From NCBI GenBank assembly GCA_025201345.1, contig JAIXMG010000001.1, forward strand, positions 744,001-808,000: a DNA stretch of 64,000 nucleotides. The letters are read 5' to 3'. This DNA is from Thamnidium elegans (taxonomy: Eukaryota; Mucoromycota; Mucoromycetes; Mucorales; Mucoraceae). The position numbers and the translations under genes were made by a program. Below are positions 1-10,291 of this stretch, one piece after another. The notes beneath the pieces were generated by a model. That model ran no database searches and was not told the origin of the DNA. It saw only the letters and a program-made list of their open reading frames with translations. Every line of letters begins with the position of its first letter. Position 1 is the first letter of the stretch.

Positions 1-228
1 TCTTTAAAACGAGATAAGTTGAGCGAGAAACTGCGGCTTTTTTTTTCGATTTTTTTAAAACTCAATAATGAAAGGGGGTGGGGGGACTGGATTTAGCCCC
101 TCTTTTCAACTGTTTACTTTTTATGATTATTATTTTGCATTATTTTACTCGCATATGATAATTTGTATCACCTTTTTTTTTAAAAAAAAATATATATATA
201 TATATGTGTGTGTAAACAATTTATTTAT

Positions 229-1365
229 TTAAATAGAGTTTCTTCTCTTTTGAGGTAAAGGTAAATCATTACCAAGACGGAATTGATATTGTTGTTGAAT
301 AGTAGCAGGTATCCAAGTACGCTTTGGTTTTAAGGTAACACGAGTAGATTTTACAGGCTTGTTTGGTTCATAGGTACCAGGTAATGATAGACGCCTGGTT
401 TTCATCTTTCGCGTGATACCAGTGATATATTGTTTTGGCACGGATACTTGATCTACCATTACATTTGCCACAGCAAATACACAGGCCCAGAAAATCATGG
501 AGGTTAAACTAAATGAGGTATTTTTAGTTAATTGGGTTTGATGATTGGGAGAAGAAGTAACAAAATCAAATATCATGGTAATTAATGAATGAGGTATATG
601 TAATAAAGGAACCAATAATAAAAATGTGTAATTGTTGTTGTTGTTGGTTATTTCGGTTGGTGTTGGTGTAGCCAAATCACGAGAGAGTGACTCAACCAAT
701 GCCATGGAGGTATCAAGTCTTTTAAAAGATTCGGTAATAGGATCAGATATTTGTTTTAAATGGCTGTTGGACTTCTTATGTTTTGGTGTAATTGAACGTC
801 TGTTATTGGGTACATTTATGACAGGACATGAACGAGGACGTAGTACTGTATGATGTCTAAATAACTGCTTTTTAAAGTTTGGTAATGTAGGTGACGGTGA
901 TCTTGACAATGTTGCACTTGTACTTGTTGAGACGGGTGAGAATAAAGCGGAAGTCGTATTTGTTGAATGGGTTGATGTACATGATGAAGAACTTGAATTG
1001 CGGTAATGAGATGAAGTTGTGTTTAAAGTACGAGATTTTCTGGGACGAGGTATCTTACTTTGATCCTGATGATTTGTAATGATGGTTGAAGAAGTAAATA
1101 ATTTAGGTGTCTTTGATGGTCTCTTTTTTAAAAATTGGCGTTCGTGTTCTATATCATTTACTGCTTCATTTGCTTCTTGTATTAAACTAGATAGTATACC
1201 TGATATACGATCAAACGCCTCTTGCTGTTCTTGTTCATCATCTTCCGTATCCGATGATAATCCTAGAGCTGAATCTGGTCGAGTAATAAGTGTATGTCGA
1301 CGAGGTCTTCTGTTGAGTTCGGTACTTGTATCGGAAGGGTGTATTGGTGTTGAAATAGAAGGCAT
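229..1365 (-). CDS. Ser-rich protein of unknown function with hydrophobic C-terminal segments
   Basis: Uninterrupted 378-aa reading frame; I do not recognise the family. The N-terminal two thirds are low-complexity and basic/Ser/Thr-rich, with an acidic patch (about residues 39-48, DTEDDEQEQQ) followed by a short potential helix (50-80) and repeated SPxP/RSxS motifs typical of phosphorylated disordered regions. Two hydrophobic stretches, about 246-269 and 286-305, could be membrane segments or one hairpin, followed by a basic tail ending PQKRRNSI. There is no signal peptide, so a tail-proximal membrane anchor with the long N-terminus in the cytosol is the simplest reading (inference). The start was chosen as the first ATG of the frame. 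The composition is coherent over the full length, which supports a real gene, but the function is open. Confidence 0.7.
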   Translation of the reverse strand: MPSISTPIHPSDTSTELNRRPRRHTLITRPDSALGLSSDTEDDEQEQQEAFDRISGILSSLIQEANEAVNDIEHERQFLKKRPSKTPKLFTSSTIITNHQDQSKIPRPRKSRTLNTTSSHYRNSSSSSCTSTHSTNTTSALFSPVSTSTSATLSRSPSPTLPNFKKQLFRHHTVLRPRSCPVINVPNNRRSITPKHKKSNSHLKQISDPITESFKRLDTSMALVESLSRDLATPTPTEITNNNNNYTFLLLVPLLHIPHSLITMIFDFVTSSPNHQTQLTKNTSFSLTSMIFWACVFAVANVMVDQVSVPKQYITGITRKMKTRRLSLPGTYEPNKPVKSTRVTLKPKRTWIPATIQQQYQFRLGNDLPLPQKRRNSI

Positions 1366-3388
1366 AGGCTCGGGAAAAGGAGTCTATAATATAAAGTTAA
1401 TAAACAAGTGATGTAATATATAATAATAATACTATACCATTTTGTTAAAAAAAAAAAAGAAAAAGAAAAAAGGGAAAAAGAGCTTTTACTATTTCCAGTC
1501 CGCCCTTTTTCCCTTTAAATTAAAAAAGAATGACGCTTATAAGGAAAGCCCTTTTTGTGTGAATACCACATGATATATATAAAAAAAAGAATCACATAAA
1601 GAAAATATCTTATTGTACATGAATCCTCTCCTCCCCCCTTATTAAAATATTTCCCCTCCTATTCTCCTTTTTATACAACTATTTTTATTTATTTCTGCAA
1701 ACAATAAAAAAAAAACCGAAAAAGTACTACTACACCATTTTATACTGGATTTTTGAAAACGTCACCACTTTTTTTGGACATTTGTGTAAAGTTGTCCCCA
1801 GGGAAACTAGTTTTGGTCAAATGTTTGAAGTTAGTCCCCCACACTGTTTTGTAAATAATTTGACCAACTTTTGATCAAAATGATTACAAGTATAAAGAAT
1901 GGTATATTGGAAGCTGGCTTTATTTCTTTATATTTTTTAATGTTACATAAACGATGAATATTATGGGGTGTATTAAGTCAAATTAACAGCACAGTTTGTT
2001 ACAGCAAGGATTATTGGTGTATTCGGGATCCCCGTGGCTGATATCAATTTTTATGTACATTGTACCATCAAATTCAAGGAGTCAAAGCAGGTGTAATGGT
2101 CTATTACATAAAAAAAGGGAGGGGGGGGGGGGGTTAGTACAAGTCGATTTATTTCTAACCTCGAACTCCATCAAATTCTGCTTCAATCAGCATAGTAAAA
2201 ACTCTCGTTCAAGCTATCCTAGCTTATTAATAAATCTATATAACGGTGATTAACTTGTAATTTTTATGAAGTTCACAGACTTTTGTTTGAGGCGAATACT
2301 CGGCATACGCTTTTATTCATAAATTATTCGTCGCTATACTTCACTGATTGATTTATTCATTTTTACGTGCTGAATTTATATGTGTGCATGAATATGTCTA
2401 AACAAGTTTCTTGATAAACTTCTTTTCGATCTACTTGATGGAGGGGGGGGGGGGATAATTATGTCAGTGTTAAAAATGACTGATAGGTATAAAAAAGGGA
2501 CAGAGGATTGCAATGAAAAAAAAATATATATAATATTCGGTTTTGTATTTATCTTTTGTTAGAGTTGGACAGCCTGATCAACAGTTTTTCCTTTACGTAA
2601 TAATTCCCTAAGTTGTCTACGCTTGTTACATCCGTACTATTATATTCCGTTTAGAAAGGCTAATAACTTATCATATCTATTTCGTTCATGGTTACGTCTT
2701 GAACGGTCGTTCAGTAGTTGAACGTCGACCCTTAGAAAGAAGGGACTCGTTTGAAGAAAGTTCTGGCGGTGACTGGGATGTTGAACACTTTGGGTGTCCT
2801 TCTTGTTAGTTTTATGGTGCGGAAGTTTACTGAAACATATTATGGAAACCCATAATCCTCCTCGAGTTGAAGGATTTGTTACTCTCAATAGTGACGAAGA
2901 AGACGAAGAAGTTGGTAGTCTGCAACAGATTATTAATAATATAATGGCTGTCATGGCAGAATGATATCGTCGAAAGAGTCTTTTGATAATAAAATCGCAT
3001 GTACAGAATGGTATTATCACAGTAGCACAACTATTAAAGATATACGTACCTATACAGTCTGATGTAAAAAAAAAAAAAAAAAAGAGAGTTGTTAGTGAGA
3101 TAAAAAGTTTTTTTTTCTCATTTTAACTGTTTCCAATCGGGTTTGATCCTATTGCTTCTTTTCAAAAATTACAAATATCCTCTACCGATTTTATACACGT
3201 TAAAAGGATGTATGTAAATATTGCTATTTTCAAGTATAAAAAGGAAACTCATCGTGTAACTCTTTTTACTGAATTTCATGCTCAGTCGTATCAACAAATG
3301 TCGTACTGAAACCATATATCATGGTAAAGCATTTTTTTTTTCACCTGCTTTTTTATTGGCTTAACTTTTATTTATTTTTTTTAACAAT
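1366..3388. other. Intergenic, tract-rich, with possible decayed coding pieces
   Basis: I find no intact gene. The stretch holds A/T homopolymers and two poly-G runs (G13 at 2121-2133, G12 at 2443-2454). A 9-bp inverted repeat TTGGTCAAA/TTTGACCAA lies at 1813-1821 and 1859-1867. On the + strand, short open pieces between about 2590 and 2964 look faintly protein-like (acidic DSDEEDEE-type runs) but are split among frames. The longest with an ATG is 2842-2964 (40 aa). They could be a decayed gene or chance. Confidence 0.5.
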
Positions 3389-4404
3389 ATGGTTGACAAA
3401 AAAGAAAATGCCTTGAATTTTGCAGCGGTATTCTTACCGTACAATCTACCACCTTCCATTCTAATTAAGAAAGAGGAGGCCAAGAAAGTCGAAGTACCTC
3501 GCCATGATTCTTTTTCCCCGGAACCAATGGAGTGTATAAAAACCGAAAACAACATTGACTTGAAGCAACAATTAAATGAAGCCGAAGAAGGTGAGCCGTT
3601 ATTATTTTATTTTATTTTTTTAATTCTTTTTTTTTTTTTTTTTTTTTTTTTTTGTTAACTTTTGAAGGTTCAGATACGAGATACAAAATATGTGAAACTT
3701 GTAACCTGTACATCACGTCAAGAAACTATCAGTCACATATGAAATCTCGCATCCACGTACGAAACACAAAGGCACTTACGATGGCGCCCGATATTTCAGA
3801 TCCTAACAACCATTGTATAGTGTGTGACCGAGCGTATGCAGGACAATCGGCTTACTTTCGACACTTGAAGTACACTCATAAAATCATGCTCAATATGCTA
3901 CTACCGGATAACTCTAGATTATTATTGGGCTGTAACGAGTGCGAGCAAAGGTTTCCGTCACTTGGCACTTACAGGCTGCATGTAAGAAGAGACCATAACA
4001 GAGAACCGTCTCCGTTAGCTAAATTAAAGAAGAAACCCCCTGGTGTGTTGCCTGATATATACGATATCAATCATTACTGCCGTACGTGTGAAAAAAAGTA
4101 CCAGTCGCATGTTAATTATTATCAGCATCTTCGGCGAATTCACCCTGAGATGTTGGATGATCTAGCACCGCATTTGCAAATAGAAACTGAAAGCCAGAAA
4201 ATAGCCAGACTCAAGATGATTGTGCCGCTGGAAAAACCTGAGTGCATGATGTGTCAAGTTAAGTATAATATGAAGTTTGTGTATCTAAGTCTGTTTAAAC
4301 AGTCGGTTGCAGATGAAAACAAGCTTTATGAACTTGTGTCGAGAGTGAATCCGTCACTTCCGCTAGATGATAACGACAGCAAATGCGACCGGTGTTCAAC
4401 ATGA
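3389..4404 (+). CDS. C2H2 zinc-finger protein, two exons
   Basis: Exons 3389-3590 and 3668-4404; a GT-AG intron of 77 nt with a long T tract restores frame exactly (312 aa). The N-terminus (about 65 aa) is Lys/Glu-rich and unstructured. Four C2H2 fingers follow: C76-C79-H91-H97, C117-C120-H133-H138, C156-C159-H172-H177 and C205-C208-H221-H226. A fifth CxxC (260/263) has lost its histidines (it reads MKFVYLSLFK), and a last CDRC pair sits at the C-terminus. Fingers are separated by long variable spacers rather than TGEKP linkers, so this is not a classical tandem DNA-binding array. Similar dispersed C2H2 proteins are common in mucoralean genomes, some associated with mobile elements (family knowledge). 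Nuclear nucleic-acid binding is inferred; target unknown. Confidence 0.75.
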
Positions 4405-4494
4405 TTTTATTATTCTCGAGATATTATTTTAAATGATAATAAAAGCAGCTTTATTTTTTTTTATTTTACGAATTATACAGAATTTTTTTTTTTT

Positions 4495-5523
4495 TTAGAG
4501 CTTAATTAAAAGTTTACCAGTAGTTTTTCTACTTTCGATATCGATATGGGCTTGCTTTGCGTCCTTTAAGTCGTACACTTTATGCACATGTAAATGGATC
4601 ACCTTCTTCTTTAAAAGATCGAATACTTCGCCCCACCACTTTTGAGACTCCTTTCGTTCGGCGAGATAAGCAAATAACTGAGGCCTCATCAGCTTTAAGT
4701 TCTTGGGGGTTAAACAAGTGATGGAAATAGGAGGCACGGCGCCGGATGCGTTACCGAACGAGATCAAAGTGCCTAAACGACGGGTGACGGCAAGCGAGTC
4801 TTGAAAGGTGTCTTTGCCAACACCGTCCAGTACGGCGTGGCAACCTAGTCCGTTTGTAATCTCGTTTACTCGTTCGACGGTGTTTTCGCGGGTGTATACA
4901 ATGGTATGGTCGGCTCCGTTGGCACGAGCAAGTTGGGCCTTTTCGTCGGTGCTGACAGTACCAATGACAGTAGCGCCTAAATGGTGAGCCATCTGACACA
5001 GCAGTAATCCAACCCCGCCAGCAGCAGCATGCACCAAGACGGTGTCACCTTTTTGAACCTTGTACCCGTCACGCACCATGGTCCAGGCGGTCAGTGCCTG
5101 GATACCGATGGAAGCGCCTTGCTCGTACGTGATTTCGTCAGCTAGCTTCTCGACGCCAGCTTCAGGCACGTTGGTGTAATCTGCGTAACTGGCACCGCCT
5201 AAATAAACAACGCGATCACCGACCTTGAAATCGGTTACGTTGGCGCCTACTTGGACGACGTCGCCTGCACCCTCTTTGCCGAGGGTGAAGGGGAGTGAGA
5301 CTGGGTAGAGGCCACTGCGGTGGTAGGTGTCGATGAAGTTTACGCCAATAACACGGTTCTTGATAAGAACTGAATCAGCTGTGACTTTTGGGACGGGGAT
5401 GTCGTCTTTGTAGATAAGGTTATCGATGCTGCCTTGTTCGTTGATAAATACTGCGCGCATAGTGGACATGGTACGGAAATAGGGTTTTAAAGGCGTAAAG
5501 AAAAGTCTGGAACGGATAAGCAT
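4495..5523 (-). CDS. ZTA1: NADPH:quinone oxidoreductase (zeta-crystallin-like, MDR family)
   Basis: 342-aa single-exon medium-chain dehydrogenase/reductase. It shows the quinone-reductase signature NFIDTYHRSGLYP near residue 62, a GKEGAGDVVQVG segment (82-93) and the nucleotide-binding turn HAAAGGVG (165-172), followed by LGATVIGTVST. There are no zinc-ligand cysteines, as expected for the QOR branch, which reduces quinones with NADPH by one-electron chemistry and binds AU-rich RNA in some species. The first 18-21 residues (Arg-rich, Phe-rich, no acids) resemble a mitochondrial presequence; in-frame Met19 and Met22 would give a cytosolic form close to the usual family start, so dual targeting through alternative starts is possible (inference). 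The stop lies close to the 3' end of the convergent zinc-finger gene, leaving only about 90 bp between them. Confidence 0.93.
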   Translation of the reverse strand: MLIRSRLFFTPLKPYFRTMSTMRAVFINEQGSIDNLIYKDDIPVPKVTADSVLIKNRVIGVNFIDTYHRSGLYPVSLPFTLGKEGAGDVVQVGANVTDFKVGDRVVYLGGASYADYTNVPEAGVEKLADEITYEQGASIGIQALTAWTMVRDGYKVQKGDTVLVHAAAGGVGLLLCQMAHHLGATVIGTVSTDEKAQLARANGADHTIVYTRENTVERVNEITNGLGCHAVLDGVGKDTFQDSLAVTRRLGTLISFGNASGAVPPISITCLTPKNLKLMRPQLFAYLAERKESQKWWGEVFDLLKKKVIHLHVHKVYDLKDAKQAHIDIESRKTTGKLLIKL

Positions 5524-6237
5524 TAAAGAAAGAAAAAAAAAAAGGGAAAAAAAGCGTGGGGATTTTTTTATAGTCTTTTTTTTTTTTTGAATTAATAATA
5601 GAGTGACTTGTGATTTATAAAGTTTACCCCCTTTTCTGCATGAAAATTATGGCGACATTAAGCGTGGTTTTATCGTTAAGCATATTTTACTGATGTAAGT
5701 CCGTAAAATCGGAGAAGCCCTGTTGGTATTTCAAATTCAATCGATATTACAAAAAAAAAGGGGGGGGGTATTAAAACTCTGTAAAAGAACGATTAAAAAA
5801 AAAAAAAAAAAAAAAAAAAAGTATAGGAGTGGGTTATATTTCTGGGGAGAAAGATATACACTTTGGCGAAAATACTTATAAGGCACTCTTTTAGTTGCCT
5901 TCAATAAAACTTCTGAAAAAGAAACGCTTCACCTTGGTGGCTTAGTTTTTGAAAACTATTTTTCTTCAAAGCGTCAGATCGTATCAACTTCTTTTAATAT
6001 AGAGCCGCTACTGTATATAAAGTACTTTAAATTTGTGTTATTATAAATTATAGTAGCAGCAAAGTACATTCCATATAATCACGAAAATTGAAATAAGTTC
6101 TTGTACCTTATAACTGTCAAAGTCATTTTTTTTTTAAGCAGCAATTACTACTAAAAAAAAAGACATGCTTTCATAGTACCCAAAAAGTATAACGTTTTAA
6201 AAATAAGATATGAAAGTAACTGTTTTATTATTTCTAT
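5524..6237. other. Intergenic, no gene seen
   Basis: About 700 bp between the quinone reductase start and the SUN gene stop, containing several A/T tracts including a long A run near 5795-5820. No open frame or RNA gene recognised; it must contain the quinone-reductase promoter. Confidence 0.6.
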
Positions 6238-7539
6238 TTAAATTAACTTGGGTAGACCATGAATACGAATGCGATAAATATCAGTATAATCCAAACTTCC
6301 CCAATTTGAATGGACTTTGATCTTCACGGCCTTGTAGGTAGCTGACGAACGTACTTTGAAAGTTTGAATGGTCGAATCACCCGATGTATTATACTCTACT
6401 GTGCCTAAAGATTTCATTTTTCTTGGTCGCTTTGGGTAATTTTCTATGCCTAATAATTCAACTGATCTAGGAGCATGCTGCATATTTTCTTTCATCATGT
6501 TTTGTGATGGGTATTCAATGGTTATACCGTCAATAATAATAGGTTCGCTTAATACGATACCTAAAGTACCACTGTTTCCTTCCATTGACCAACATTCACC
6601 TACGTATGTCTGAGGAGAGATGGCTAGTTCGGGAGAGTTACTGTCCAGCACTAAGCCTACAAATCGAAAAATAGACTGTTGCCAAGCAGGAGAATGGTAA
6701 TAAGTTGGACTTGTAATACTGTATAAAATAGAGGCGTGACGAGACTTTAAAGCGTAATCAGCTTTATTTAACACATCTTGTTGGTATTTTTCAAGAGCGG
6801 ATTGTATTAATGACTCTACTTGTTGTGTATTTAAACTACTGGATACGCCGCGAAATAGAGCCTCTAATGACTCTATATCATATTCATCTAATTCAAGGTT
6901 ATTCATTTCGTTCACAAGAATTTTTTCTAGTGAATTTTTTAGCAGGTTGATTTGTGATTGCTTGTCCATGAGTTCTGACCATACTTTTCCTTGTGTTGAT
7001 TCGTATACACCTTGATGCGTGTAAAGTTCTGACTGGAGATTCTTTATTTGTAGCTGGAGGTTGTTCCCGTCACTTTCAAGTGTTTGCCACATGTGTCTGA
7101 ATTCGTCCATGAATGATTCCCAATTTTCTAGCTTTTGTGTAGGCATAGAACGTAGTAAATTGGACATGGCGTTTGAATTATTTGATGGAGGTACGGAAGT
7201 TGATTTGAATTGTGGTGTTGGTAAATCGAAAAAGGTAAATATTAATACAAGTGAAACGATAAGAGATATAAATGATACAATGATGATTATGGTAGTACGG
7301 TAGTTCCGTCGTGCAGCGTCAGAAGGCCGATGGCTTCCCGTAATTCGAAATACAATCCATAATAAAGGGTCGATCAATAAAATAGCCAGACGTTGTTGAG
7401 TCCAGGCACCGATTAAAATACAGGAATCTCTTAACAAGTAAAAGACTAACTGAAAAAAAGGTATAATAAACATAAAGATGGTTGGTCGTTCTTCTTGAAC
7501 GTTGTTATCGTTTTGAACTCGTCCTGAGCGACCATTCAT
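6238..7539 (-). CDS. SUN-domain protein (inner nuclear membrane, LINC complex)
   Basis: 433 aa, single exon. The order is: hydrophobic N-terminal stretches (about 20-38 and 52-66), a clear transmembrane helix (about 82-105), a perinuclear coiled-coil region (about 135-255), and a C-terminal SUN domain (about 258-430). Diagnostic SUN motifs are ADYALKSRHASI, the GECW pocket, SGTLGIVLSEPIIIDGITIEYP, APRSVELLGIE and the closing SNWGSLDYTDIYRIRIHG. SUN proteins trimerise and bind KASH proteins across the nuclear envelope, linking chromatin or the spindle pole body to the cytoskeleton (established for Sad1/UNC-84). The length is typical of fungal Sad1-like proteins. The extra N-terminal hydrophobic segments are somewhat unusual and may give more than one membrane pass. 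Which fungal SUN subtype this is cannot be settled by eye. Confidence 0.92.
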   Translation of the reverse strand: MNGRSGRVQNDNNVQEERPTIFMFIIPFFQLVFYLLRDSCILIGAWTQQRLAILLIDPLLWIVFRITGSHRPSDAARRNYRTTIIIIVSFISLIVSLVLIFTFFDLPTPQFKSTSVPPSNNSNAMSNLLRSMPTQKLENWESFMDEFRHMWQTLESDGNNLQLQIKNLQSELYTHQGVYESTQGKVWSELMDKQSQINLLKNSLEKILVNEMNNLELDEYDIESLEALFRGVSSSLNTQQVESLIQSALEKYQQDVLNKADYALKSRHASILYSITSPTYYHSPAWQQSIFRFVGLVLDSNSPELAISPQTYVGECWSMEGNSGTLGIVLSEPIIIDGITIEYPSQNMMKENMQHAPRSVELLGIENYPKRPRKMKSLGTVEYNTSGDSTIQTFKVRSSATYKAVKIKVHSNWGSLDYTDIYRIRIHGLPKLI

Positions 7540-8445
7540 TCCTGTCTGTGTTTTTGTTGTTGTTTATATGTAAAAAAAAAAAAAAAAAAGAAAAGAATAA
7601 AGAGGAGGCGACTTTTTATATACTCTTTTTTTTTATTCTTATAATAATGAACCACTTTTATAATAAAATTATTGTACAATAAAAACTTGTTAGAGACCTT
7701 TTAACCAGTCTTCAGATTTTTCAATATCCGTCTTTTTGCGTGTGTAAAAGATCAAGGGACCCGATTATTCTGTTTACTACGCTTTTGACGATAGTACGAT
7801 GATTTTAAATAACCTTGTATGGTATTTATAAAACTTAGTTTGGTACAGGTCCGGAGAATAAAAAGGTATCACCACGCTATTATGTCGCACAAAAAAATGA
7901 AAATCCCATTTTATTGATCATGTCTCTTTTCTTTTCGCAAAAGAGATTTATGATTTCAAGGTTAAAAAGTATATCTATTATATATGCTACAAGTATATAT
8001 AATAGATATAACGAGAAAAAAAGTATTTATTAGAACGTATATCATCATGGGTAAAGATGCCTCATATAATTAGTGCAACATTACTTTTTTTTTTTTTTAA
8101 CAGGAACTGAAGGTTTTCTCGCAAATGATTATTTATTTACTTGGAAAAAAATATATATATAAATTATTATAAAATGTAGAAAAAGACAGTGTAATTAAAT
8201 ACAATATATATATATTTAAAAAAAAGGAGGAGGAGGAGGGGGAAAGTATATATAAGAGTGTAGTTATAAAATAAAAAATAAATAAAAAAAAGTCCTTTTT
8301 GTTGCTGTATTACACAAAACATTATTATTTTTTACAGTGCAAAAATTCTTTGTTACAAGATGTATTATAATAGGAGTAAGTAATAAATATCAAATTAAGG
8401 AATTATTATCATTTACCCTTCTTACTTTTTTTTTTTTTTTTTTTT
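7540..8445. other. Intergenic with a perfect inverted repeat
   Basis: About 900 bp without a gene. It contains poly-A/T tracts, a purine run near 8222-8245 and a perfect 16-bp inverted repeat (listed separately). Promoter of the SUN gene is expected at the left end. Confidence 0.6.
7970..8010. repeat. Perfect 16-bp inverted repeat, 9-nt loop
   Basis: Arm TATATCTATTATATAT at 7970-7985 is exactly complementary to 7995-8010, separated by 9 nt. This is seen directly. It could extrude as a hairpin or mark a small decayed element; AT-rich composition makes weaker versions likely by chance, but a 16-bp perfect arm with an internal C/G is less so. Confidence 0.7.
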
Positions 8446-8829
8446 TTAATAACGATGTGTGTAAGGTTGTTGTTGCTGTTGTGGTGTTACGGAATAATCA
8501 GTCATTTTTTGAAATCCGTGGCCGTCAACAGGCACAGTCTCTGAGATACCACTACCTTGCATCATCATCATATTGGTTTGGTTTTCTTTAGCTAATCTTT
8601 GACGCATACCACGAATACTTCTTACAACGTACCAAATTAATATAGCTAACACAACCACCACAACAGCAGCAATAATAATGTATTTTTCGTTCTTTTCCAT
8701 CCAACTCTCACTGCTGTGATTTAAGTTTGCATTATCGGGATTAAATCCAGCAGTATTTAAAGGTGGAAGTGTATCTGATTGAGCGTATGCGATAGAGCAA
8801 AAAAGTAGCACCAATAAGTAATAGATCAT
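8446..8829 (-). CDS. Small type I single-pass membrane protein, unknown function
   Basis: 127 aa when started at the ATG at 8829. The longer frame upstream (to 8958) is Phe-rich read-through of T tracts and gives no sensible signal peptide, so the shorter start was chosen. Residues 1-18 form a signal peptide ending in AYA before QSD. There is a short luminal/extracellular part, then one strong transmembrane helix (about 49-70, IIIAAVVVVVLAILIWYVV) followed by the basic stop-transfer RSIRGMRQR. The cytosolic tail is rich in Met and Gln and ends YTHRY. I know of no enzymatic domain here. The sharp signal-TM-basic pattern supports a real gene. Confidence 0.7.
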   Translation of the reverse strand: MIYYLLVLLFCSIAYAQSDTLPPLNTAGFNPDNANLNHSSESWMEKNEKYIIIAAVVVVVLAILIWYVVRSIRGMRQRLAKENQTNMMMMQGSGISETVPVDGHGFQKMTDYSVTPQQQQQPYTHRY

Positions 8830-9138
8830 TGTGTTGAAAAGGAAAGGAAAGGGGTTAAAAAAAAAATGAACGGAGTAAAAGAGGTCGAATAACCTTTTCC
8901 AAATATATAAAAAAAAAAAAAAAAAGAGAAAAAGCGTTAAAATGAAAACAGGGAGCACTTTTTAATTGACTTTTTGTTGTGCACGATTATTTTGATAACT
9001 ATAAATTCCGCCCCTGCAAAAAAAATAGTAGTGCGGGGACTCTGTATAGTTTTGTTACTATACCATGATTGGCTTGTTAAAATTATCTCTTAATGAATTC
9101 AAAATAGCTTTTTTTTTTAGATCCGAAAAATAAACTTT
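8830..9138. other. Intergenic, no gene seen
   Basis: About 300 bp between the small membrane protein start and the ribokinase stop; A/T tracts only. It should hold the promoter of the former and the 3' end of the latter. Confidence 0.6.
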
Positions 9139-9329
9139 TTATTTCATATTCTCTTTTACTTCTTCTAATGAAGGTACAGAAGCCATTGAACCTTCACGTT
9201 GAACTGCAATAGAAGATGCAAAATTTGCTTCGTTTAAAGCAAGTTCAACTCGCTTAAAGTAATCCTCCTTTTCAGCTCTAATAAACGCAGCTAAAAAGTA
9301 ACCCTAAAAATATATTATCATTAAGAAAC

Positions 9330-9361
<32 letters not shown>

Positions 9362-10291
9362 TCATAGTTACTTACCACAAATGTATCGCCTGCGCCTGTA
9401 GTATCCTTAACAGAAACTTTTCGGCTGGCTACTTTAAAATCAGAAACTTTACCATCCTGTCTAAATTTGGCAACTACACCTTCTCCACCTAATGTAACGA
9501 TCACGCCTTGCATTGAATCAAATTGGTTTAATAATTCAGTTGCTAAATCCAGTCCAACGACTTGCTTAGTACCACCGATTTCTTCGTATAAAGACTTTGC
9601 TTCGTGCTCATTGACAATTAAAATGGTGACTTTATCAAACGGAAACTCTTTCAGGATGCCCTTTGTAAGTGGTGCGGGATTGAATAAAATAGAAAGTCCC
9701 TTGGAGGCTGCTAAACGCATAATAGCCCCACCTTGACTAATCTCGTTTTGTTGGACAATCCAGTCACCGGACCCAAACGATTTAAATACCTCTGATGCTT
9801 CTTCGGCTGTGTAGGTGCCGTTTGTACCTGGGTAAAGTACAATACAGTTATCGCCTGTCTCTTCACTCACTTGAATAAAAGCCCTTCCGTTTTTCTTTTT
9901 TTTTTAAAAAAAAAAAAAAAAAAGTGTTATTTTTTCGCGTTTTTTGTTTTTATTATTGGTAGTTTTACCTCGTTTTCCTTAATCTTTGCAAAGGACATGT
10001 CGATTCCGTTTTCCTTCATAAGATCTCTGATCCAAACAGCGTCATTACCAAAGTTACCAGCGTGATATACTTTTCCGCCAGCCTTTGCAAAGGCAATAGA
10101 TTGGTTAGCGCCTTTGAAAATTGTGTTAAGAGTTTTTTTATACAAGAATAAGGTATTATGTGTATACCTTTTCCACCAGCGCGAACTACATAGTTTGTAG
10201 AAGATAAAGTTTCGCCAGACGAACAAATATGGGGTACAGAAAAGAATTCGTCGATATTGACAGACCCATAGTTAAGAATTTTACCAGGCAT
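9139..10291 (-). CDS. RBK1: Ribokinase (PfkB carbohydrate kinase), four exons
   Basis: Exons 10168-10291, 9969-10111, 9376-9894 and 9139-9303 join in frame to 316 aa, the usual ribokinase length. It phosphorylates D-ribose to ribose-5-phosphate in the cytosol, feeding the pentose-phosphate and nucleotide pathways. Seen in sequence: N-terminal substrate signature GSVNIDEFF, then GGKGANQSIAFAKAGGKV (PfkB signature 1, split by intron 1), NGRAFIQVS, NEHEAK, and PfkB signature 2 DTTGAGDTFVGYFLAAF with the catalytic Asp at about 259. The acceptor of intron 2 was decided by frame and homology: only the AG before 9894 gives the conserved NGRAFIQV segment. That site lies at the end of a T-run/A-run tract. 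Introns are 56, 74 and 72 nt. Confidence 0.92.

Noticed and set aside
1996..2253. 85-codon plus-strand frame
   Set aside because: No ATG start, crosses a poly-G run and matches nothing I recognise.
2640..3020. 126-codon minus-strand frame
   Set aside because: Ser/Leu-rich read-through opposite a GAAGAC repeat; if anything here was coding, the plus strand looks better, and that is broken.
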